From a bacterium (GTDB lineage Bacteria; Electryoneota; Electryoneia; Electryoneales; Electryoneaceae): a stretch of DNA of 64,000 nt. The notes beneath the pieces are model-generated. The model searched no databases and was not told the DNA's origin. It saw only the letters and a list, made by a program, of their open reading frames with translations. The stretch covers positions 1-64,000 of the forward strand of contig JAHLLB010000020.1 of the NCBI GenBank assembly GCA_020444425.1. Reading direction: 5' to 3'. The translations under genes and the position numbers were made by a program. Below, piece after piece: positions 62,907 through 64,000 of the stretch; the first letter of the stretch is position 1; each line of letters opens with the position of its first letter.

Positions 62907-63599
62907 ATGCGTGGACGCAAACTTCTTTTCGTGTGTTTGATTACGATGACCGCTCTGCTTGTCGGTTGCGAGGCGAACAAGCTTATCTGGGATGCCGCAG
63001 GATACAATGACGGCGATCCGGAAATAGCGGTCAGAATCTCGGTTACCGAAGACATTGTCGCGGATACGACTGGCAGCGTGGTCGAAGTGTGGCCGGCTCT
63101 TCATTATCCGCGCCCGTGGGGCGGGAGCCTCGAACCGCAGGCGAATCAGCCTGTTTTCGTCAATGGTGAGACTTACTACACGGACTCCGAGGGGAACGGC
63201 GTTGAGTTGGACAGCCTCGATGTGCAGCCGGGCGAAACAGTCACCATTGAAGTCTGGACGCACATGCGTGATTTCTCGGTACCATACTCGCCCTTGTATT
63301 CAGCTCCCACTGAGCACGAGGTGACAGCCGGTGATACCCTCCACTTCGCCTGGTTGCAGGCCCCGAGTCGTTTGACCCAGTACCTGAAGCTGAGCACTCC
63401 CGGAATAGCCACCCATTACAATAGCAACACCGACAGCAGCGACGCGACATTCGTGGATTTCATCGTCCCGGCTGATGTGGACTCGTTCAACCTTCGCTAT
63501 GGAGTTTACAGCCGGGAAAACGATCCGGATCGTGAGAACTGGGACGTCATCACTCTCGGATACTACGTAATCGGAACCTATCATGTGCAGCAGCCTTGA
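62907..63599 (+). CDS. putative lipoprotein, unknown function
   Basis: The 230-residue product has a lipobox (LLVGC, Cys 21) and a mature part that is probably all beta: IAVRISVTEDIVADTTGSVVEVWPAL, then a central region with GETVTIEVWTHM, and a C-terminal strand set ending YYVIGTYHVQQP. I see no named domain. Export and lipid attachment are safe; the role is not. The start ATG 62907 has a GGGGGG-rich upstream. It lies after the pnp terminator and is followed by another lipoprotein gene. Confidence 0.65.
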   Translation: MRGRKLLFVCLITMTALLVGCEANKLIWDAAGYNDGDPEIAVRISVTEDIVADTTGSVVEVWPALHYPRPWGGSLEPQANQPVFVNGETYYTDSEGNGVELDSLDVQPGETVTIEVWTHMRDFSVPYSPLYSAPTEHEVTAGDTLHFAWLQAPSRLTQYLKLSTPGIATHYNSNTDSSDATFVDFIVPADVDSFNLRYGVYSRENDPDRENWDVITLGYYVIGTYHVQQP

Positions 63600-63641
63600 C
63601 CTGGATCTGGCAGCACAACTCAGATAAAACCAACATTGGAC

Positions 63642-63719
63642 AAGTCAGAATTGTGAATGGCTGGCTTGTTCGCCGATTTCTCCAGTTCGGCAAAGTCAGC
63701 GAGCCATGTCTGACTTTTC
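63642..63719 (+). terminator. long imperfect hairpin after the lipoprotein gene
   Basis: Outer arms AAGTCAGA (63642-63649) and TCTGACTT (63709-63716), then ATGGCT/AGCCAT and an inner GCCGA/TCGGC stem, followed by a few T residues. Probable terminator. Confidence 0.55.
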
Positions 63720-63824
63720 GCATGCATGAACACGTAGATTTGTATTCCCATCCGGGTTGGGGTAAAATCTGACTGTTGGGCAAACAGCCTGGGGCGTCGG
63801 TAAAAACGAGTGGAGTGTTGGGAG

Positions 63825-64000
63825 ATGGCAACGAATCGGCTTGTTGTCCTCGCGATCCTGTTGCTGGGGTTTGTGCTTGCTGGCTGCGGTGAACGGGACA
63901 CCGGCGAGCGCCGCATCGACATGAAACTGTGGTACTACGACCCACCGCAGAAAGTCGCTGACATGGATGACAGTTTACGTACTGAAATCCTCGTCTTCGC
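63825..64000 (+). CDS. lipoprotein, partial (runs off window end)
   Basis: Translating from ATG 63825 gives MATNRLVVLAILLLGFVLAGC, a clear lipoprotein signal with lipobox LAGC (Cys 21), then GERDTGERRIDMKLWYYDPP and an open frame to the window edge (about 58 residues seen, no stop). GGAG lies nine bases upstream. It is incomplete here and its family cannot be set. It follows the lipoprotein at 62907 after a hairpin, so it is probably a separate transcript. Confidence 0.75.
   Translation, partial: MATNRLVVLAILLLGFVLAGCGERDTGERRIDMKLWYYDPPQKVADMDDSLRTEILVF

Overview
The window reads as one chromosomal segment of a GC-rich, Gram-negative, non-photosynthetic bacterium of the FCB (Fibrobacterota-Chlorobiota-Bacteroidota and related candidate phyla) supergroup. 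The evidence is eight secreted proteins ending in a type A type IX secretion (T9SS) sorting domain with the YPNPFN start and a GVYFV-like end, a carboxypeptidase-regulatory/TonB-dependent receptor, many lipoproteins, and low-complexity intergenic arrays. I cannot name a species. The T9SS variant (PNPFN, not the Bacteroidota PNP-T form) is typical of candidate phyla such as KSB1-like or Latescibacterota-like lineages; that placement is inference.

Layout. 1-7.1 kb: intergenic repeats, a TrmO-like tRNA methylase, an SNase-fold secreted protein, a DUF4097 protein, a tandem DUF1801 protein. 3.6-14 kb: three histidine kinases (two hybrid, one simple) with phosphoglycerate mutase and a TPR membrane protein between them. 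14.2-16.2 kb: MerR regulator, tRNA-Pro(GGG) with a strong terminator, a CpcT/CpeT-like lipoprotein. 16.6-41.3 kb: a 25 kb all-plus-strand surface/secretion region with a beta-helix protein, a lipoprotein, a TonB-dependent receptor and a run of secreted proteins (nucleotidase-like, alpha/beta-hydrolase-like, GH13 amylase, alkaline-phosphatase superfamily, FG-GAP protein, two tandem CocE-type hydrolases). Two unnamed extracellular modules recur in these proteins. 41.5-49.4 kb (minus strand): B12-radical SAM enzyme, FKBP lipoprotein and a four-gene mevalonate operon (fni, HMG-CoA reductase fused to mevalonate kinase, mvaD, phosphomevalonate kinase-like). 50.6-62.8 kb: the conserved TPR-rimP-nusA-infB-ylxP-rbfA-nrnA-truB-ribF-rpsO-pnp translation/RNA cluster, interrupted between ribF and rpsO by an AT-rich four-helix-bundle (S23/IVS-type) gene inside inverted 10-nt repeat arrays. 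62.9-64 kb: two lipoprotein genes, the last cut by the window end.

How it works together. The mevalonate operon encodes every step from HMG-CoA to IPP and DMAPP; HMG-CoA synthase and thiolase must be elsewhere. The 16.6-41.3 kb region looks like a degradative and adhesive surface programme that depends on a T9SS not encoded here. The kinases have no DNA-binding response regulator next to them.

The most unusual items are (1) the HMG-CoA reductase-mevalonate kinase fusion with an internal ribosome-binding site before the kinase half; (2) the four-helix-bundle gene in an inverted-repeat cassette resembling a 23S rRNA intervening sequence but lying in an mRNA operon; (3) five intergenic GGGAC/GTCCC hairpins whose inner stems differ yet stay paired, several next to 9-nt tandem arrays; and (4) two shared surface modules.
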